From the NCBI GenBank assembly GCA_019459285.1, contig JAIBEL010000072.1:1-64000 (forward strand): DNA of 64,000 bases, read 5' to 3'. Below are positions 42,501-51,770 of the stretch, piece after piece (within the stretch, counting starts at the first letter, position 1; every line of letters begins with the position of its first letter). The notes under the pieces were generated by a model. It made no database searches and had not been told where the DNA came from. It worked only from the letters and a program-made list of their open reading frames with translations. The stretch is from Rhizobium sp. Its GTDB lineage: Bacteria; Pseudomonadota; Gammaproteobacteria; Burkholderiales; Thiobacillaceae. The translations under genes and the position numbers were made by a program.

Positions 42501-44729
42501 ATTCACTCAATGGTCATTTTGCCGCTGCTTGTCGCAGACGAAGCCATTGGCGTGCTCGCGCTTTATGCGACCGAGAGCAACTTCTTCCATGAAGAAGAGT
42601 TGAAACTGTTGACTGATCTGGTGGGCGATATTTCGTATGCCATGGGTTATTTGAAGGCTGAGGCGGCGCTGCGGAGTCTGAATGAAGAACTGGAAGACAA
42701 GGTGGCGATACGAACCGCCGATCTGGAGCAGGCACGGCTCATGGCCGACCAGGCCAACCAGGCCAAGTCCAGCTTTCTTGCCGCCATGAGCCACGAGATC
42801 CGCACCCCGATGAACGGCGTGCTTGGCATGGCCGACGTGCTGCACCAGACCGGCCTAAACGATCAACAGGTAGAGATGGTCGATCTCATCCACGAGTCGG
42901 CGATTTCGCTTCTGTCGATCATCGACGACATTCTCGACTTTTCCAAGATCGAAGCTGGGCGGATGGAAATCGAACAGGCACCCATTTCGTTGGCTGACGT
43001 GGTGGAAAAGGCCTGTGTCATGCTGGACGAACTGGCGGTCAATAAAAACGTGGAACTCACTGTGTTTGTCGATCCCGCGATACCCCAAACGGTTTTGGGC
43101 GATGAGTTGCGTCTACGCCAGGTGCTGATGAATCTTGTTGGCAACGCCATCAAGTTTTCCAGCGGCCGCGAGCAAGCGGGCCGGATAGGGGTGCGTGCCG
43201 TGCAAATCGAGCGTAGCCCGGAGCAGTCAGTCGTGGAAATCCATGTTTCCGATAATGGCATCGGAATCGATGAAGAGACCCAGGCGCGGCTATTCACTGC
43301 GTTTACCCAGGCCGACACCTCGACAACCCGGCGCTTTGGCGGCACCGGGTTGGGGCTGGCCATTTCGCGCCATCTGGTAGACATGATGGGGGGGCATCTC
43401 GGGGTGAAAAGCACGCCCGGGAAAGGATCCACGTTCACCGTGCGCCTGCAATTCACACTGCCGCAAAGTCAGGCAGGTGCGGTCAACTCCGTATCGCAAG
43501 TAGCCGGACTCTCCTGCCTCGTGGTAGGCAACCCGCATGGACTGTCCGAAAATTTTGCTGCGTATCTGGCCCACGCTGGTGCGTGTGTCGAGCGGGCAGC
43601 GGATCTGGTGCAGGCACGCAAGCTGATGCTGGGTTTGCCGCCGGGACTCTGGATCTGGGTCATCGATGCGGTCGATATTCCACTGGCGCTGAATGAACTG
43701 CGCGCCCTTGACCGCGATCTGGCCGACCAGGAAATTCGCTTCGTTGCCATTGAGCGCGGATCGCGAAGGGAACCACGTGTAGAACATACCGGTCTGGTAG
43801 TGGTGGACGGCAACGTGCTGACGCGTCACCGACTCTTCAAGGCAGTCGCCATTGCTGCAGGACACGTACTTGAAGACGCACAAACGCCGCGGTCATGCAA
43901 GAACGGGATGGTAGTCAAACAGCCATCGCACGATGAGGCACTGTGTGATGACCGGCTGATTTTGGTTGCCGAGGATAATGAGATCAACCAGAAGGTGATC
44001 CTATGGCAGCTTGCGCTGCTGGGTTTTGCTGCCGATGTCGCTGACAATGGCAGGCTGGCGCTGGAACGCTGGCAGAGTGGAAACTACGCGCTGCTGCTCA
44101 CTGATTTGCAGATGCCGGAGATGGATGGTTATGCATTGACCGCCGCGATTCGTGCTCAGGAACAGGGCTCGCGCCGCATCACGATCGTGGCCCTGACCGC
44201 CAACACGCTCAAAGGCGAAGCGGGTCGCTGCCAGGCAGTCGGCATGGACGATTGCCTGAGCAAGCCATTGCAACTCGATGATCTTAAAAAAATCCTGGAC
44301 AGATGGCTGCCGTCCGCTGTATCCGGTCTGGATTCCTATGCTGAAGCTGCGCCCCACGTGGCTGCTGATCGCGCGGTGGACGTAAGCGTGCTCGAAAGCA
44401 TCATCGGTAGCGACCCTGCAGTGATACTCGAATTTCTAAATGACTTTCGGATCAGTGCAACAAAGATAGGGGCCGAATTGAAAACAGCGTGTGTCGATCG
44501 TCAACCGGCGCGGGCAAGCCAGCATGCGCACAAGCTCAAGTCATCGGCGCGCACCGTGGGCGCGCTGGCACTGGGTGAGTTGTGTGCGGAAATTGAGGCT
44601 GCCGGTAAAGCGGCCCGCACTGGAGCGCTGGCGGCGCTATTGCCCCTGTTCGAGCAAGAACTCGACGCCGTGAACGCCTTTATCGATTCCTTGCAGGCGC
44701 AGCGTGCAGATCGCCTCGACGATGAATAA
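39525..44729 (+). CDS. Giant hybrid histidine kinase: PAS, GAF, HisKA, ATPase, receivers and HPt
   Basis: 1734 residues from the GTG that overlaps the kaiB-like stop; ATG 39552 is the alternative. By sequence there are about four PAS domains in the first 550 residues, a GAF (about 560-740), another PAS, a second GAF and a coiled coil. Then come HisKA with His1090 ([11 protein letters not shown]), an ATPase with [13 protein letters not shown], a degenerate receiver-like stretch, a true receiver with Asp1527 ([13 protein letters not shown]) and an HPt with His1669 (HAHKLKSSA). It is a complete BarA/ArcB-style phosphorelay with no membrane segment, so it senses cytoplasmic signals. Confidence 0.9.
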   Translation: MTSVKSSLRMGADEEVTALIETLHRTQQRLKELTGGEADTVADRDGRTVLLRRAQKYMRCNEATQQAAIINALPMALAVLDTQGLIISVNEAWRRFGRANAIKPGGDEVGVNYLEVCDNAIGEEASEAQQAARGIRSVLNGDVKHFSMEYPCHSPTEQRWFLMTVTPLTDDAPCSVVVMHLNITQRRQVEEKHNRLAMILESTSDLVGYGDPAGRVQYLNRAARTAFGVGLHEDITQLQIADLIPNSSSHPTMTEGIPTAIREGVWSGEIVLRARDGREILASQVILAHKLPDGTLDYLSTVMRDITGRKQAESAFEELSRTTERRERMLSTALDSTSDFTHIYDREGRFLFVNQPLLDLWGVTREAALGKNFFDLGYPQELAAKLQQQVQEVFASKQRITDETTYTSPAGQHGDYEYIFSPMLAADGSVEYVVGTTRVITERKHAENQIHGLAQRLTTTLESITDAFFTVDREWRFTFLNSKAEQLLRRTRIELDGKDIWTEFPDTTGSTFEREYRQAITGNETVDFEAFYPPLNTWFSVRAYPSEQGLAVYFRDITELKKEETRLREEEARHFRQRNALIELAEWGATDEDLGNTLRRIMEIGAKTLGVARVSIWNYNQDGTALQCMDLYEADTGMHTAGMEVTAQEYPAYFRALAVQHSIAAANAQADARTRELSERYLQPIGITSMLDAPIHVGGTPAGALCYEHVGPMRQWTADEESFSVAVANQVSLALESAERKRSEHEIKRTVQRLKEAQRIGRIGDWEWDIATEEIIWSPQLFEILGRDPRQGPPRSLEDAITYLDAADQALVRDKIALAIESGQAQDYEFLAPQLNGKPIDVLGRTVPRKDESGSVVGLYGTVQDIDERKASERRLAYLNRVHAMLSGINTLIVRVQDSEELFREACRVAVEIGGFGMAMIGIVDRSAMKIVPVASVGKDESLLGAIKSILSGELASTTMVARAIREKKNIVSNDSQSDPQVLFGKKYAEAGIHSMVILPLLVADEAIGVLALYATESNFFHEEELKLLTDLVGDISYAMGYLKAEAALRSLNEELEDKVAIRTADLEQARLMADQANQAKSSFLAAMSHEIRTPMNGVLGMADVLHQTGLNDQQVEMVDLIHESAISLLSIIDDILDFSKIEAGRMEIEQAPISLADVVEKACVMLDELAVNKNVELTVFVDPAIPQTVLGDELRLRQVLMNLVGNAIKFSSGREQAGRIGVRAVQIERSPEQSVVEIHVSDNGIGIDEETQARLFTAFTQADTSTTRRFGGTGLGLAISRHLVDMMGGHLGVKSTPGKGSTFTVRLQFTLPQSQAGAVNSVSQVAGLSCLVVGNPHGLSENFAAYLAHAGACVERAADLVQARKLMLGLPPGLWIWVIDAVDIPLALNELRALDRDLADQEIRFVAIERGSRREPRVEHTGLVVVDGNVLTRHRLFKAVAIAAGHVLEDAQTPRSCKNGMVVKQPSHDEALCDDRLILVAEDNEINQKVILWQLALLGFAADVADNGRLALERWQSGNYALLLTDLQMPEMDGYALTAAIRAQEQGSRRITIVALTANTLKGEAGRCQAVGMDDCLSKPLQLDDLKKILDRWLPSAVSGLDSYAEAAPHVAADRAVDVSVLESIIGSDPAVILEFLNDFRISATKIGAELKTACVDRQPARASQHAHKLKSSARTVGALALGELCAEIEAAGKAARTGALAALLPLFEQELDAVNAFIDSLQAQRADRLDDE

Positions 44730-44741
44730 AAGGCAATCCGT

Positions 44742-45956
44742 ATGAACAAATCAACCATTCGGATCCTAGTGCTCGACGACGAGTCTTTTATGCTCAAGTT
44801 GCTCGGCCATATGCTGGCCAACCTGGGTTTCACCTCGGTAACGACATGCGATAACGGCGCTGCGGCGCTGGAGTGCTTCAACATCCATGGCAACCCACCG
44901 AATCTGATTCTGCTGGACTTACAGATGCCGGAAATGGATGGGATCGAGTTTGTCCGTAAATTGGTCGAGCACAACTACACCGGCAATCTCATTCTGGTCA
45001 GCGGCGAAGACGAGCGTGTTCTGCAAATGGCAGAAAAACTGATTCAGGCACACCGGATCACGGTGCTGGGGCATCTGAACAAGCCTGTTTTATTGGCTCG
45101 ACTCACCGAGCTCATGGAAAAGTCAGTGCATATGCACACTACCCCGCAATCGACAACGCATGCTTATAGCGCAGGCGAACTGCGCACTGCCATCGACGCC
45201 GGAGAACTGGTCAACTACTACCAGCCCAAAGTTGCTGTCAACACCTGCGCGTTTGTCGGCGTGGAGACGCTGGTGCGCTGGCGTCATCCGGTGGACGGGA
45301 TGGTATACCCCGATCAGTTCATCGGCATTGCTGAGGATCATGGATTGATTGATGACCTGACGCGCGTGGTGCTGAAGGGTGCGATGGACCAGAGCAAGGC
45401 CTGGCAGCATGCGGGGCTCCGACTTCGGGTGGCGGTGAACGTATCGATGGACACGCTCTCGTCGGTGGCTTTTGCCGATTTCGTCGCCGAGGCAGCCGCC
45501 GCAACAGGGGTCGCGCCACAGGATATCTTGCTGGAAGTGACGGAAAGCCGACTGATGCTGGACCGGCGCGCACCGCTGGAGGTCCTCACCCGATTGCGCC
45601 TGAAGCGCTTCCGCCTTTCAATCGATGATTTCGGCACGGGCCATTCTTCGTTGACCCAGTTACGCGACATTCCATTCGATGAACTCAAGATCGACCAAAG
45701 CTTTGTGCGCGGCGCATGGCACGACGACACTGCGCGCGCGATATACGACGCCAGCCTTAACCTGGGCAAGCAGCTTGGCATGGCCGTCGTCGCCGAAGGC
45801 GTTGAAGATCGCGATGACTGGGACTTTGTGCGGCGCACACAATGCGACCTGGCCCAGGGTTTTTTCATTGGGCGACCGATGCCTGCAGCTGATCTGCCCG
45901 GCTGGATCGAATTGTGGAACGCGCGTACGCAGCAATGGCAAGCAGACTTACCATGA
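44742..45956 (+). CDS. Response regulator with EAL cyclic-di-GMP phosphodiesterase domain
   Basis: 404 residues. A receiver (1-125) with Asp59 in [11 protein letters not shown] is joined to an EAL domain (about 145-395). The signature motif reads ETL (Glu175-Thr176-Leu177) rather than EAL, but the metal-binding glutamate, DDFGTGHSSL and EGVED are kept, so activity is likely. It would hydrolyse cyclic-di-GMP on command of the kinase encoded 12 bases upstream. The last four bases overlap the next gene (ATGA). Confidence 0.92.
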   Translation: MNKSTIRILVLDDESFMLKLLGHMLANLGFTSVTTCDNGAAALECFNIHGNPPNLILLDLQMPEMDGIEFVRKLVEHNYTGNLILVSGEDERVLQMAEKLIQAHRITVLGHLNKPVLLARLTELMEKSVHMHTTPQSTTHAYSAGELRTAIDAGELVNYYQPKVAVNTCAFVGVETLVRWRHPVDGMVYPDQFIGIAEDHGLIDDLTRVVLKGAMDQSKAWQHAGLRLRVAVNVSMDTLSSVAFADFVAEAAAATGVAPQDILLEVTESRLMLDRRAPLEVLTRLRLKRFRLSIDDFGTGHSSLTQLRDIPFDELKIDQSFVRGAWHDDTARAIYDASLNLGKQLGMAVVAEGVEDRDDWDFVRRTQCDLAQGFFIGRPMPAADLPGWIELWNARTQQWQADLP

Positions 45957-47143
45957 AAGATGAGCGCGCCGCACTCAAACCCATCGAGGCCAGAGCCAGG
46001 ATTCTTGTTGCATCCGATAGTCTCAGCGATGCAGTACTCATCAAGAAGCTGCTCGCGCAGGAGTTTGAGCAGATATTCCTCTCCACCACGTCAGATCTGG
46101 CAGTCAAGGATTTTGAAAGCCGCGCCCCGGACGTGCTGGTACTCGCGTTCAATTCCCTGGAAAAGTCGGAGCGTTATTACCTCGGGCTTTATCGTTTGAG
46201 CGGCAAAATCCATCTACAGCCGCACCGTACCGTTGTACTGTGCAATATGGATGAAGTCAGTCAGGCTTATCAGGCGTGCCGAAAACAATACTTTGACGAT
46301 TACGTCCAGTTTTGGCCGATGACCAACGATGCGCCGCGTTTGCTGATGTCAGTGCATCTCTCACTACGCGATCTGAGCGCAATCAGTGAGGGAGGCCCAT
46401 CGGCGGCTGAGTTTGCCGCCCAGGCACGTCGCTTGGCTGAGCTCGGCAGCATCCTGGATCAACATGTTGCCCAAGGCAGCCAGCGGATTGAAGGGGCCAA
46501 TCGCGCCATGGCGCAGGCGGAACAGGATATCGGCGCGGCACTGGACGGATTTTCCACCAGGCTCGCACAAGGAAATCTGCCGGGCGTGTCCAGACTCAGC
46601 GATATCTCCGGACTGGAGCAGGAGATCCGGCGGCTCAAGCAGGAGGAGATCGGGCAACGCTTTCGTCAGGTCACCGAATTGGTGCAGCCCATCAAGCAAT
46701 GGACCGACGATTTCAGGAATGGGATTGAGCCTCACATTGAATCGACGCGCGCATTGAATGCCATGGCGGACGCTATTCGGCCAATGATTCTGGTAGTCGA
46801 TGACGATGATTTTCAACGCAACATCGTGAACACCTTGCTTGCGGCAGAGAACTATCGTCTGGTATTTGCCGGCGGCGGCGTTGAAGCATTGAACATCTTG
46901 CGCAAGAGGCAACCAGACCTGATCCTCATGGACATCATGATGCCGGATATGGATGGCATAGAAACCACACGACGCCTCAAGACCATGCCGCAGTTTGCAA
47001 AAGTGCCGGTGATTATGGTGACGGGGAAAAGCGAAGGCGCGGCCGTGCGCGACAGCATCAAGGCCGGTGCGGCTAATTTCATTGTGAAGCCATTTGATCG
47101 TGACACATTGTTGGCGAAAGTGGCTCATGCGTTACGCCCGTAA
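45953..47143 (+). CDS. Two-receiver signalling protein, degenerate N-terminal and intact C-terminal REC
   Basis: 396 residues. Residues 15-140 resemble a receiver in which the phospho-acceptor Asp is replaced (LVLAFNSLEKSE). A helical stretch (about 150-260) follows, then an intact receiver with DDDD283-286, Asp327 (LILMDIMMPDMDG) and switch lysine in VKPFD. There is no DNA-binding or enzymatic output domain. It probably acts by protein contact or as a phosphate sink in the preceding relay. The start overlaps the REC-EAL stop. Confidence 0.85.
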   Translation: MKDERAALKPIEARARILVASDSLSDAVLIKKLLAQEFEQIFLSTTSDLAVKDFESRAPDVLVLAFNSLEKSERYYLGLYRLSGKIHLQPHRTVVLCNMDEVSQAYQACRKQYFDDYVQFWPMTNDAPRLLMSVHLSLRDLSAISEGGPSAAEFAAQARRLAELGSILDQHVAQGSQRIEGANRAMAQAEQDIGAALDGFSTRLAQGNLPGVSRLSDISGLEQEIRRLKQEEIGQRFRQVTELVQPIKQWTDDFRNGIEPHIESTRALNAMADAIRPMILVVDDDDFQRNIVNTLLAAENYRLVFAGGGVEALNILRKRQPDLILMDIMMPDMDGIETTRRLKTMPQFAKVPVIMVTGKSEGAAVRDSIKAGAANFIVKPFDRDTLLAKVAHALRP

Positions 47144-47220
47144 GGCTTTCACCCAGGGAGCAGATCTGCCTTGATACCTACAACCCCTTGAAACGGTGGG
47201 TTTTGGGTGGAGGGGGTGGT

Positions 47221-47358
47221 TCACAAAGGCCAGACCCACATCAGCATCGGCAGGTTGACGCCGATGACGATCATATCCAGCGGCAGGCCCATGCGCCAGT
47301 AGTCACCGAACCGGAAGCCGCACGGCCCGAGGATCAGGGTGCTGTTCTGGTGGCTGAT
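47221..47358 (-). pseudogene. 3' remnant of an SLC13-type anion permease
   Basis: Forty-five codons on the minus strand read as the C-terminal end of a SLC13/divalent-anion symporter: HQNSTLILGPCGFRFGDYWR then MGLPLDMIVIGVNLP and a stop at 47221. The expected form is [25 protein letters not shown]. Nothing of the rest of the gene remains; at its broken end it overlaps the CtaG remnant on the other strand. Confidence 0.7.
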
Positions 47359-47640
47359 CGTGGTACCGGAGAAGTACACCGGTCTCAAGCCATTAGGCTA
47401 TGGCCCCCGCATCATCATGCTGTGGGCGATCATGCTGCCGCAGATCGCCATCGGCGCCTATATTGCCTTGAGCAGCACCATTCTTTACACCAGCTACAGC
47501 AGCGTGTGCGGCCGTGCTTGGCCGATTGCCCCGATGACCGATCAGGATATCGGCGGCTTGATCACCTGGGGATCCCCGCCGCCATGATGAGCGCGGTAGG
47601 CGCGCTGATGGTTTGTGGCGGTGGCGCAACGGTAGCCATT
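47339..47640 (+). pseudogene. Remnant of cytochrome c oxidase assembly factor CtaG (caa3 type)
   Basis: The frame LFWWLIVVPEKYTGLKPLGYG through MLPQIAIGAYIALSS and MTDQDIGGLITW matches the last third of the caa3_CtaG membrane family. After GGLITW two extra bases shift the frame; reading on in the other frame gives the expected IPAAMMSAVGALMV. The front two thirds are missing. It is a decayed copper-insertion factor. Confidence 0.75.
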
Positions 47641-47779
47641 CCGAGCGGGCGAGGCAGTCACCGCTTGGCGTCGAGGTGCAGTGACCGTGTTCGGGCGAAC
47701 GCCGCCGCCGGTCGGGTTGTCTCCTCGATGGGCTGGGTCATCAGGCCGGATAAGCACGCACACGATCAATTGAGGCAAC

Positions 47780-48136
47780 ATGTTCCTGAAGGATGTTTCG
47801 CGAAAATCGCTGCTGTGGCTTGCCGCAGCGCTGTGCATGGCGTTTGCCGGCCTGGTGCAGGCCGCGGGGAGTCCCGTGTCTGTCTAGCATGCGCGCATCC
47901 GCTGGCTGCCGGGCGATCTGCCGCTGGCCGGATACTTCGACCTGACCAACACGGGGCCGCGACCGCTCACGCTCACGGGCGCATCGAGCACGGTATTCGG
48001 CGACGTAATGATGCACCGCACGGTTCATCGCGGCGGCGAAACGGGGATGATGCCGGTACACGACTTGAAGGTGCGCACCGGGCAGACGTTGCATTTCACG
48101 CCGGACGGCTACCACCTAATGTTGATGGGGCGTACC
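47780..48136 (+). pseudogene. Broken PCuAC copper chaperone with internal stop
   Basis: A signal peptide (LLWLAAALCMAFAGLVQA) leads into the PCu(A)C domain, with TAG at 47885-47887 where the family has glutamate (VSVEHARIRW). The copper-binding pattern GDVMMHRTVHRGG, MMPV and GYHLMLMG is still readable in the same frame. The last 30-40 residues are gone, and the frame runs into the start of the Sco gene. A nonsense change plus truncation makes it a pseudogene. Confidence 0.8.
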
Positions 48137-48167
48137 CGAATTTTCCTGGCTGCGGCGTTCTGTTCGT

Positions 48168-48719
48168 TTGCGGCCGCTGCTGAGCGGATGCAGCCAGGAG
48201 AAAACCTGGGACCTGGTCAACATTACCGGCATCGTGTCGCCGCTGGCGTTCTCGCTCACGGACGACACGGGACGGCACGTCACGGCAGAGACCTATCGCG
48301 GCAGGATCGTCATGCCGTACTTTGGCTATACGCATTGTCCCGACGTGTGTCCCACGACGCTGGCCACGCTTTCCCAGGCGCTGTCGAAACTCGGGGACGC
48401 TGCCGACAAGGTGCGGATATTGTTCGTGACGGTCGATCCGCAACGCGACACGCCGCAACTGCTCAAACGCTACGCCGAGGCATTCGGGCCTGAATTCATC
48501 GGGCTTCGCACCGACGACCCGGCACTGCGCCAGCTGGCCAAACGCTACCGCGTCACCTACAGCCTCGGCAAACCGGATGCCCACGGCAACTACGAAGCGA
48601 CCCACAGCAGCGCGGTCTTCATCTTCGACGACAAGGGCAAGGCGCGGCTGATGGCGGAATCCTCCAGCAGGGCGGTGGCCATTGCCCACGACGTGCAGCA
48701 ACTCATCGACGGAGCGTGA
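48168..48719 (+). CDS. Sco1/SenC-like copper chaperone, signal peptide probably frameshifted
   Basis: 183 residues from a TTG start. The Sco/thioredoxin fold carries the copper site CPDVC (in YTHCPDVCPTT) and the distal histidine in THSSAVF. The lipobox LLSGC is at the very start, too close for a working signal. A normal signal sequence (MGRTRIFLAAAFCS) is encoded just upstream from 48125 in the neighbouring frame, and removing one T at 48167-48169 would join them. So either a real frameshift or a sequencing error is present. It should load copper into cytochrome oxidase. Confidence 0.75.
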   Translation: MRPLLSGCSQEKTWDLVNITGIVSPLAFSLTDDTGRHVTAETYRGRIVMPYFGYTHCPDVCPTTLATLSQALSKLGDAADKVRILFVTVDPQRDTPQLLKRYAEAFGPEFIGLRTDDPALRQLAKRYRVTYSLGKPDAHGNYEATHSSAVFIFDDKGKARLMAESSSRAVAIAHDVQQLIDGA

Positions 48720-48761
48720 GTACGCGGGGGTCTCCCCTTGTAGATCGGCCGTAAGACTGAG

Positions 48762-48895
48762 GGAAACGCTGAACACGTCCTTCGACAAGCTCAGGACGAA
48801 CGGCAACCAGTTGATTTCGTTCGCGGTGAGCCCTTCGGCGCAGCTCAGGACAGGCTTGTCGAACCACCCGGCAAACCCACTTTTTCAGCGTTTCC
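48762..48895. repeat. REPIN-like repeat, copy 1
   Basis: A 134-base element with ends GGAAACGCTGAA and the complementary TTCAGCGTTTCC. Inside are the paired blocks TTCGACAAGCTCAGGACGAA and GGCTTGTCGAACCACC. It closely matches the copy at 61089-61198 in inverse orientation. It fills the gap between the Sco gene and the stop of the minus-strand gene at 48896. Confidence 0.88.
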
Positions 48896-49843
48896 TTAGC
48901 GGTTGAAGTCCGCAATACAGTTCTTCAGCGCGTTGACGTTATTCGTGCCGAGCGTGCAGTTGCCCGTCTTGAGCGGACGGCTTCTCGGCTCGTCGCGGGT
49001 GCGGCTGGCTAGTAGGTCCCGCCGGGCGCCGGGCGAGGCTTCGGCGACGTTGAGCGCGGCCAGCTGCTTTTCTGCCGCGTCGAGTTGCTTTTGCTTTTCG
49101 TCCATGGCCTTCGAGGACTCGGCGAGCTTTTCCTCTGCTGCGGTGCGCTTGGCCTGTTCTTCCGTCAGCGCTTTGTGCGTTTCAGTGCTGGACTGGGTCG
49201 AGTCGGCCAGGGCTGCCTGCAGGCGCCGGTTCTCCGCAACCTGCTCGCCGATCAGGCTTTCGAGCTGGCGATGGGCGTCTGAGGTGGTGGCCGAGTACGC
49301 GGCGAGGGACGCCGCCAGTTTTTTCTCGGCGTCGGCGCGCTGAGTCTGCTCGTTGTCGAACGCCTTCTGGATTTCGGCGCTGGGACGGGTTTTCTTCGAG
49401 CGCGCGGCTTCCTGGCGCAGGCTGTCGTTGAGCACCTGGTCGAGTTGTTGCTGGAACAGGGTATAGGCGAGGGCGCCGCCGCCGGCGCCACCGGCCAGAA
49501 GCACGCTGACATATATCAGGAGCGCGCGCAGACGGCGTTTCGGCTTGGGGGCTTCGACGGGCGTCTCGACCGGGGCAGCCGATGCGCCGCGCCGCGTCTC
49601 CGACCGGTCCGGCCGGGCGCCGCGCCTGTCATCGGCGTCGTCGGCCTTCTCCGGCTCCCCGCCGGCTTTCGTGCGCAGGCGTTGCAGGAAGCCGATGCCG
49701 GCGTCGAGTACGGCCGTGATCCGGCTACGCACCCTGGTGCGCAATGCACGCCTGGCGTGCGCAGCCAGGGTTTCTTCCGCAGCCGGCGCGTCAGTCGGTT
49801 CGCGGGAGCGTGGGCTCGCGGCAGGGGCGGGGGAAGCGTTCAA
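48896..49843 (-). CDS. Single-pass membrane protein with long coiled coil
   Basis: 315 residues from a TTG start; no ATG is available in frame near the N-terminus. The first 105 residues are charged and Ala/Pro-rich. A membrane segment (ALLIYVSVLLAGGAGGGALAY) is followed by about 140 residues of Ala/Glu/Lys/Gln heptads, a coiled coil in the periplasm. A short end has two cysteines (NCTLGTNNVNALKNCIADF). I do not recognise a function. Its TAA stop is the first three bases of the adjacent REPIN copy, so the original C-terminus may have been changed. Confidence 0.75.
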   Translation of the reverse strand: MNASPAPAASPRSREPTDAPAAEETLAAHARRALRTRVRSRITAVLDAGIGFLQRLRTKAGGEPEKADDADDRRGARPDRSETRRGASAAPVETPVEAPKPKRRLRALLIYVSVLLAGGAGGGALAYTLFQQQLDQVLNDSLRQEAARSKKTRPSAEIQKAFDNEQTQRADAEKKLAASLAAYSATTSDAHRQLESLIGEQVAENRRLQAALADSTQSSTETHKALTEEQAKRTAAEEKLAESSKAMDEKQKQLDAAEKQLAALNVAEASPGARRDLLASRTRDEPRSRPLKTGNCTLGTNNVNALKNCIADFNR

Positions 49844-49926
49844 GCAGATCTCGCATCGGTGTCGTTCTTAGTAGGGGTATCGGCCCGTTCTGGAATAACT
49901 GAATGCAGCGGCCAGGATGCGGCCGG

Positions 49927-51723
49927 TCACTGGTTGAGCTGCAGCGCGGCCAGCCGCGCGTAGAGCCCGCCCTGCTTGCGCAGGTCTTCCGGCGTGCCGG
50001 TTTCCACGATGCGGCCGCCGTCCATCACCACGATGCGGTCTACCTTCTGCACCGTTGCGAGCCGGTGCGCGATGACCAGCGTCGTGCGACCCTGCATGGC
50101 GGCGCCGAGCCCTTGCTGCACCAGGACTTCCGATTCCGCGTCAAGGGCGCTGGTGGCCTCGTCGAGCAGCAGCAGCGTTGCGCCTTTCAGGATGGCGCGG
50201 GCGATCGCGATGCGCTGGCGCTGGCCGCCGGACAGGCGGGTGCCGCGTTCCCCGAGGAAGGTCTGGTAGCCCTCGGGCAGGCGTTCGATGAATTCGTCCA
50301 CCAGGGCGGCCCGGGCCGCCTGGAGGACGTCGTCGTCGCTGGCCGTGGCGCGACCGTAACGGATGTTCTCCAGCGCATTGGCCGAAAAGATGACCGGATC
50401 CTGCGGCACGATGGCGATGCCCTGGCGCAGGTCGTGCAGGCTCAGCTGGCGGATGTCCTGCCCATTGAGCCGGATCGCCCCTTCGGACACCTCGTAGTAG
50501 CGCAGCAGCAGCTGGAACAGCGTGGTCTTGCCGGCGCCGGAGGGGCCGACCAACGCGACGCTTTCGCCCGGCGGGATGTTCAGGCAGATGTCGTGGAGCG
50601 CGTCGGTGTCCGGGCGGGCGGGGTAGCGGAACGTGACGTGATCGAAGCGGATCGCTGCCCGGGCGGGCTGCGTGGGCGTTTGCGGGCTGGGCATCTCGCG
50701 GATGGCCGATTCGGCGTGCAGCAGGTCGAGCAGCCGTTCCGTCGCCCCGGCTGCGCGCATCACGTCGCCCCACACTTCCGACAGGGTACCGACGCCGCCG
50801 GCCACCAGCGCCGCATAGAGGACGAAGGAGGCGAGCTGGCCGCCGGTCAGGATGCCGTCGTGCACCTGGCGGGCGCCGATCCAGAGCACGAAGATGATCG
50901 TCCCCATCACGGCGGTGATGATCAGCGCCGTGAGCGCGGCGCGCACGCGCGTGCGCCGGATCGCGGTGACGAAGCTGGCTTCGGTGCGCACGGTGAAGCG
51001 CCGGGCTTCCTGATGCTCCTGGGTGTAGGCCTGCACCGTCGGCATGGCGTTGAGGATTTCGCCCGCCAGCGCCGAGGCGTCGGCGATCTTGTCCTGCGAT
51101 TCCCGCGAGAGTTTCTTGACCTTGCGGCCGATGGCGAGGATGGGCAGCGTCAGCAGCGCCATCAGGCCGAGGTTGAGGGAAAACAGATAGAGGCTGGTGA
51201 CGGCCAGCATGATCATGCCGCCGATGAACTGGAACAGGCTGCGCAGGCCCATCGAAATCGAACTGCCGACCAAGGTCTGCACCAGCGTCGTGTCGCCGGT
51301 CAGCCGCGACAACACCTCGCCGGTCTGCAGGGTCTCGAAGAATTGCGGCGATTGCGCCAGCACGCGCGCATAGACGGCGCTACGCAGGTCCGCCGTCGCC
51401 CGCTCGCCGATCCAGGCCACGGTGTAGTAGCGCGCCGCCACGGCGAGCGCCCAGATGCACGCCAGGCCGAACAGGACGATGAAATGCCCGTTCAGGCTCA
51501 AGGCGCCGAGCAGGCCGCCACTCGGCTGCGCCGGTTTGCCGAAACCAACGTCGATGAGGTCGCGAAACGCCAGCGGCACCAGCAGGATGGTGCCGGAACC
51601 CAGGCACAGCAGCACGAAGGCCAGCGCAAGCCGGGCCCGGTAGGGCCGCAGGAAGGGCCACAAGCCTGTCAGCGCAGACAGGGGACGGGGGCTGGCCGCG
51701 GAGATAGGGGAAACCTGGGTCAT
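49927..51723 (-). CDS. MsbA-like ABC exporter (fused membrane and ATPase domains)
   Basis: 598 residues. Six membrane segments in residues 25-320 form a type IV exporter fold, joined to an ATPase with Walker A GPSGAGKTT, signature LSGGQ, Walker B LLLLDEATSALD and H-loop IAHRLATV. Full-length half-transporters of this kind act as homodimers. The match is to the broad MsbA/multidrug group; a lipid or drug substrate cannot be told from sequence. ATG 51723 is preferred over the TTG at 51729. Confidence 0.93.
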   Translation of the reverse strand: MTQVSPISAASPRPLSALTGLWPFLRPYRARLALAFVLLCLGSGTILLVPLAFRDLIDVGFGKPAQPSGGLLGALSLNGHFIVLFGLACIWALAVAARYYTVAWIGERATADLRSAVYARVLAQSPQFFETLQTGEVLSRLTGDTTLVQTLVGSSISMGLRSLFQFIGGMIMLAVTSLYLFSLNLGLMALLTLPILAIGRKVKKLSRESQDKIADASALAGEILNAMPTVQAYTQEHQEARRFTVRTEASFVTAIRRTRVRAALTALIITAVMGTIIFVLWIGARQVHDGILTGGQLASFVLYAALVAGGVGTLSEVWGDVMRAAGATERLLDLLHAESAIREMPSPQTPTQPARAAIRFDHVTFRYPARPDTDALHDICLNIPPGESVALVGPSGAGKTTLFQLLLRYYEVSEGAIRLNGQDIRQLSLHDLRQGIAIVPQDPVIFSANALENIRYGRATASDDDVLQAARAALVDEFIERLPEGYQTFLGERGTRLSGGQRQRIAIARAILKGATLLLLDEATSALDAESEVLVQQGLGAAMQGRTTLVIAHRLATVQKVDRIVVMDGGRIVETGTPEDLRKQGGLYARLAALQLNQ

Positions 51724-51770
51724 CCCCAATTATTGTCCAACTCGTTCCCCGGCGTGCGGGAAACCCGTCT

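Noticed and set aside
47188-48183. A 331-codon plus-strand open frame in the decayed region
   Set aside because: The recognisable protein matches (CtaG, PCuAC) lie in other frames, so this frame is open by chance.
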